DNA of 64,000 nt from Pyrodictiaceae archaeon (GTDB taxonomy: Archaea; Thermoproteota; Thermoprotei_A; Sulfolobales; Pyrodictiaceae). The stretch covers positions 1,173,480 to 1,237,479 of the forward strand of contig JALVSY010000007.1 in assembly GCA_027036135.1 (NCBI GenBank), in the 5' to 3' direction. Each line of letters opens with the position of its first letter. Positions within the stretch are counted from its first letter, which is position 1. A program made the position numbers and the translations under genes. The notes under the pieces are model-generated. The model had not been told where the DNA came from, made no database searches, and worked only from the letters and a program-made list of their open reading frames with translations. Positions 60,955 through 64,000 of the stretch are shown here, piece after piece.

Positions 60955-61216
60955 GTTATCGTGGACTACAATATATCCATTGAAGAGGTCACTCCTAGGG
61001 AAGGCCTTAGTGCTCCTTGATGGCTCCCAGCTCATTTCCTCAAGTATGTCTTGATAACTCGAACAGAGCAGTAGGCTCAAGTATAGGTACTACGAAAACT
61101 TGGAAGGTTAAAGATGAGCGAGGTATGATATTAGGGTGTATTCCCTTCCTTTGTATTTTCAGCATAGTTCTCTTTATAGTGGTGGTTCGGGGTAGAGTTT
61201 TCTACTGGGTGGAATA
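60955..61216 (+). pseudogene. Decayed DUF6516-like toxin gene
   Basis: Three plus-strand frames carry, in order, pieces that look like one protein of the DUF6516/TumE type: VDYNISIEEVTPREGL (from 60961), VLLDGSQLIS (near 61010), RLKYRYYENLEG (from 61073) and RYDIRVYSLPLY after two stops. The family has a rgrL.l.DGS block followed by R.kYRyh and aRyDn. Several frameshifts and stops separate the pieces, so the gene is dead. It directly follows the antitoxin-like 60661 gene. Confidence 0.5.
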
Positions 61217-61495
61217 GTGCCCGGAACTAGTGTTAAGCTCGATTCCGCTGCTAAGAGGCTCTTAGAGGAGTTACAAGCTAGGATACTGCTTGAGACGGGG
61301 ATGCGTTATCGGTTACAAGACATACTTGCCGCTGCACTGAGGCTTGCTGCGAGGAGAAGAGACGAGATAGTTGCTGAGTTGCAGGGCGGCTGGAAGCCAC
61401 TAAGCCCAGAGGAAGCAGAGAAGCTCCTAGAAGAGTATAGCTTCGAGGGCCCCAGGGAGGCCTCTAAGGAAATAGACAAGGTGCTATATGGTTGA
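61217..61495 (+). CDS. vapB: VapB-type antitoxin
   Basis: The 92-residue helical protein (TSVKLDSAAKRLLEELQARI; MRYRLQDILAAALRLAARRR) fits the RHH-like antitoxins of archaeal VapBC pairs. The C-terminal half (PLSPEEAEKLLEEYSFEG) is toxin-binding-like. It starts at a GTG at 61217 and its stop overlaps the toxin start as TTGA at 61492-61495. The frame is intact while the toxin is interrupted. Confidence 0.7.
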   Translation: MPGTSVKLDSAAKRLLEELQARILLETGMRYRLQDILAAALRLAARRRDEIVAELQGGWKPLSPEEAEKLLEEYSFEGPREASKEIDKVLYG

Positions 61496-61902
61496 GCATA
61501 CTCATAGACACGGGGGTAATAGTTGCTGCCTTTAATCGTAGAGATCGCTATCACTACTGGGCTAGGAGACAAGTAAAGCAAGTCCTAGAGGGCCAGTGAG
61601 GCCCATCCTATATCACAGACTACATAGTTGACGAGGTATTATCCTATGCTGCTGCAAGACTAGGGAGGGAGCCAGGACTAAAACTTGGCAAACTACTGCT
61701 GGAGCACAGACTCTTCCACATAATACCTGTTACGCTAGACACCGTCCTAGATGCATGGACTCTATACCAGCGCCACGCACCAAGCCTAAGCTTCACAGAC
61801 GCAACAAGCCTGGTAATAGCCAAGACCTACGACATAGACTACATAATCACATTAGACGAGCCACTAGCTCGCTTACATCCAAGCATAATTCCGACGCAGT
61901 AA
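61492..61902 (+). pseudogene. vapC: VapC-type PIN toxin interrupted by in-frame TGA
   Basis: From TTG 61492 the frame reads LSILIDTGVIVAAFNRRDRYH (first Asp), then meets TGA at 61597-61599 after VLEGQ. It continues in the same frame with GPSYITDYIVDEVLSYAAAR (conserved Asp/Glu), LSFTDATSLVIAKTYDIDYI (third Asp) and LDEPLARLH to the TAA at 61902. Everything needed for a 136-residue PIN RNase is present except for the stop. In relatives the interrupted position often holds an aromatic residue, so TGG to TGA is a plausible origin. Confidence 0.85.
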
Positions 61903-62017
61903 TCATGTATTGAAGAGCCCTAAAAACGCTAACATCATTGGTTGTTCCTCTATCTAGTCTTGCAATAAAGTATTGTTCTATATCTCTCATGCACCTCTAC
62001 TGCGCGGGGAGTGGCCT

Positions 62018-62929
62018 TTGGAACTTGGCTTGGTGTTTCTCGGCTCGTCGGCTGCGGTTCCTACTAGGAATCGTGGCTTGCCGGGGATAGTTGTTGTGTA
62101 CCGGGGCTCCCTCGTATTGCTCGATGCTGGTGAGGGGACTCAGGCTAGGCTCGTGTTGGCTGGTCTTAGCCCGTTAAAGATAGCCGCTATACTCATTACT
62201 CATCTTCACGGGGACCATGTGTTTGGGTTGCCTGGGCTACTCCAGTCCATGGCCATGCTTGGTAGGAGGAGTCTCCTCCTAGTAGCTGGGCCCCGGGGCC
62301 TCTATGGGTTCTTGCGCGAGGTTTTCAGGTACACTGCTTGGCTCCCACCCTTCCCCCTCTATGTGGCTGAGCTCGCTCCATGGGAGAAGCTTAGGCTGCC
62401 TAACGGGTTCAAGGCCATAGCCTTCCCAGTTGATCATGGCGCTGTGCCTGCCCTGGGTTACCGGCTCGTGGAGCCTCCTAGGAGGCCCCGGATCAGCCTC
62501 GAGAAGGCCAAGAAGCTTGGCCTCCGCCCCGGCCCCCTCTTCTCCAGGCTTCAGCGCGGCGAGCCAGTAGTCGTGGATGGGAGGCTTATTCGCCCAGAGG
62601 AAGTAGTCGAGGAGCAACCGAGGACCATAATCGTCTACACCGGGGATACGCGGCCAACGGGGAGCACCGTGGAGGCTGCTAGGGGCGCCACGGTTCTCAT
62701 CCACGACGCGACCTTCACAAGCAACATGGCGAGAGAGGCCCACGAACAGGGACACAGCACTGCTAGAGACGCTGCCATAGTGGCTAGCCAGGCGGGAGCA
62801 AAGATACTAGTACTCTACCACATAAGCGCGCGCTACGACGACCCAGAACCCCTACTCAGAGAAGCAAGGACGTATCATCCACGCGTGGTTGTCGCAGAGG
62901 ACTTGTTGAGCCTGGTACTCCGCCCCTAA
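62018..62929 (+). CDS. rnz: Ribonuclease Z (tRNA 3' endonuclease)
   Basis: The 303-residue metallo-beta-lactamase protein matures tRNA 3' ends. It has the zinc motif ITHLHGDHVFG (His62, His64, Asp66, His67), LLDAGEGTQARL, FPVDHGAVPALGYRL, VYTGDTRPT and the late HEQGHSTARDAA and YHISARY motifs. I start it at TTG 62018 (MELGLVFLGSSAAVP), preceded by GGGGAGTGG. The frame extends to 61973 but the added residues are unlike the family. Its own promoter lies in the preceding AT-rich spacer. Confidence 0.92.
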   Translation: MELGLVFLGSSAAVPTRNRGLPGIVVVYRGSLVLLDAGEGTQARLVLAGLSPLKIAAILITHLHGDHVFGLPGLLQSMAMLGRRSLLLVAGPRGLYGFLREVFRYTAWLPPFPLYVAELAPWEKLRLPNGFKAIAFPVDHGAVPALGYRLVEPPRRPRISLEKAKKLGLRPGPLFSRLQRGEPVVVDGRLIRPEEVVEEQPRTIIVYTGDTRPTGSTVEAARGATVLIHDATFTSNMAREAHEQGHSTARDAAIVASQAGAKILVLYHISARYDDPEPLLREARTYHPRVVVAEDLLSLVLRP

Positions 62930-63039
62930 CAGGCACCGAGACTACTAAAACATAATTGCTCATTACGTACTAGTGGTTATTGAGCAAACATTTTACCAAG
63001 AACCAGGAGGGTATAAGATTCCTACGTGGGGCCCTGAGC

Positions 63040-63528
63040 TTGAGCCAAGCAGCTATTGTTGTCCGTGGACGCCTTGCTCGCCGCGTACGCGAGGAGGCAG
63101 AGAAGCAGGGTCTCAGCATCGAGGAGTACCTTGTAGAGCTTCTCAGCCAGGGCCTTGACCCCCGGGACCGGGCCCGCGAATATATTGAGGCTGCAAAGGA
63201 GTTGCTGAACCAGGCCAAGGAGGAGCTTAGTAAGGGCGACGTGCGACAAGCTGCCGAGAAGCTCTGGGGCGCCACAGCACTAGCTATCAAGGCCTATGCC
63301 TGGCTAAGAGAGGGGCGAAGACTCGTAAGCCACGGAGAGCTATGGGAATACACTGATAAGCTTGGAGACGCGCTCGGAGAATGGGTTTATGATTCCTGGA
63401 ACGCCGGGAATAGTATGCATACATGTTTCTACGAGGGATGGTGCCGGAGAAAACATGTAGAGCAAGCACTGAAGAGGGTTGAAAGACTGGTAAGAAAGAT
63501 AGCTGAAATAATTGAAAACCCTAACTAG
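63040..63528 (+). CDS. PaREP1-family (HEPN-like) protein
   Basis: The protein matches the PaREP1 family that is expanded in Thermoproteota: DPRDRAREYIEAAKELLNQA, DVRQAAEKLWGATALAIKAY and the late ACE-like WNAGNSMHTCFYEGW. An N-terminal part (IVVRGRLARRVREEAEKQ) resembles a small ribbon-helix segment. I start it at TTG 63040, 25 bases after a GGTATAAG box; the frame reaches upstream to 62980 across that promoter. The function is unknown; the fold is HEPN-like, but no Rx4-6H motif is evident. Confidence 0.75.
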   Translation: MSQAAIVVRGRLARRVREEAEKQGLSIEEYLVELLSQGLDPRDRAREYIEAAKELLNQAKEELSKGDVRQAAEKLWGATALAIKAYAWLREGRRLVSHGELWEYTDKLGDALGEWVYDSWNAGNSMHTCFYEGWCRRKHVEQALKRVERLVRKIAEIIENPN

Positions 63529-63960
63529 CCAGAATTAAACTTGCCCCAATTAATCATCACAAACTATTACGCTTGATAATACGTAATCGATGTACTCCTT
63601 GCCCTATAACCTGTATTAATGTCGTAGCTCTACATTCTCTTCCTCGCCAAGATACTGGTTTTACTACCACAAGATATCTACGACGTTGTGAACTCATGCT
63701 TGTATTTCTCCCGGTATTGCTATATACAATAATATGCTAGGCTATCCTCTAGTAAAGAGAAATGCTTTATAATAATGTAAAGCCAGCTCAGCCAGCCATT
63801 GTAGAGAGAATACACATTACTTTACAGATAGATAAATGTATTAATAACCGGGAACACGATCTACAATGACTACGGGCTTCAAGTCAGTGAAGGACAAGAT
63901 GTAATGAGTATGGCTTCCTTATTCAGATGAACAAGAGAACATGCGGAGAAGGAGGCGTTG
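63529..63960. other. AT-rich intergenic region
   Basis: The 432 bases are AT-rich with several TATA-like runs (CTTTATAATAATG near 63769, ATTAATAACC near 63840) and no frame above about 13 codons on the plus strand that looks coding. AAGGAGG at 63949-63955 is the probable ribosome site of the gene starting at 63961. I see no RNA gene. Confidence 0.5.
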
Positions 63961-64000
63961 ATGGCTGGGAAGGGGTGGGGTTGGGGGCGGTCCCGAGTGG
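63961..64000 (+). CDS. Start of a gene cut by the right window edge
   Basis: ATG 63961 opens MAGKGWGWGRSRV and continues off the window. AAGGAGG lies 6 bases upstream. The Gly/Trp/Arg-rich start resembles small archaeal DNA- or metal-binding proteins, but 13 codons do not allow a family call. Confidence 0.35.
   Translation, partial: MAGKGWGWGRSRV

Noticed and set aside
47352..61599. Selenocysteine or pyrrolysine coding at the internal TGA codons
   Set aside because: Selenocysteine use in archaea is known only from a few methanogens, pyrrolysine uses TAG, and several genes here end normally with TGA (for example at 14929, 23720, 27830 and 36110). No SECIS-like element was evident.
1..64000. 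CRISPR arrays, insertion sequences, integrases or an origin
   Set aside because: No regularly spaced repeats, transposase or integrase domains, cdc6/orc genes or clustered origin boxes were seen on reading both strands.

Overview
The window looks like chromosomal DNA of a hyperthermophilic crenarchaeon, most likely Desulfurococcales and perhaps Pyrodictiaceae (Hyperthermus/Pyrodictium/Pyrolobus type). This rests on content, not on a database match. The signs are TATA boxes about 25 bases before short or absent leaders, many TTG and GTG starts, heavy use of AGG/AGA and ATA codons, a CTP-type archaeal riboflavin kinase, a four-subunit pyruvate:ferredoxin oxidoreductase, a PaREP1 protein and many vapBC-type pairs. 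I found no tRNA, rRNA, CRISPR array, insertion sequence or integrase.

Layout. 0-5.3 kb: a cut DUF4350-like gene, a large DUF4129-like membrane protein and an EamA transporter. 5.5-11.6 kb: two unknowns, a winged-helix regulator, a C25 (gingipain-type) surface peptidase, a phosphoglycolate phosphatase and ribK. 11.6-18.3 kb: an internally deleted ATPase pseudogene, a frameshifted MATE transporter, two VapBC modules around a CYTH phosphatase, a CDF metal exporter with a palindromic operator, and a GT4 glycosyltransferase. 18.3-30.7 kb: membrane proteins, an ABC exporter, a SagB-like oxidoreductase, a cobalamin adenosyltransferase, a dolichol-kinase-like protein, an archaeal ATPase behind two tandem palindromes, AlaX, a frameshifted sfsA and a peroxiredoxin.

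30.7-38.2 kb is the most unusual block. It encodes a protein kinase, a von Willebrand A protein and a PP2C-like phosphatase, together with Roadblock-like, SRPBCC-like, zinc-ribbon/membrane and degenerate metallo-beta-lactamase proteins. The kinase/vWA/PP2C core resembles the TerY-P triad known from bacterial Ter systems, but its partners differ and no Ter protein is present. I infer a phosphorylation-based signalling or stress-response system.

38.4-52.1 kb: an enolase-superfamily epimerase, a membrane-anchored one-component regulator with a threonine-rich stalk, a phosphodiesterase, an S9 peptidase, two adjacent decayed glycosyltransferases, the por operon and a SIS-domain isomerase. 52.1-64 kb: two GC-rich intergenic elements that share sequence and hairpins (candidate RNA family), MNT/HEPN and VapBC-type modules, prs, a coiled-coil nuclease, an RNA ligase, RNase Z and a PaREP1 protein. 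In 58.3-61.9 kb three toxin-antitoxin modules keep an intact antitoxin but have a broken toxin.

Ten genes are interrupted, by eight single-base frameshifts and three in-frame TGA codons. Decay in this strain and sequencing error cannot be separated from the sequence alone, but the toxin bias and the multi-lesion genes argue that at least part is real.
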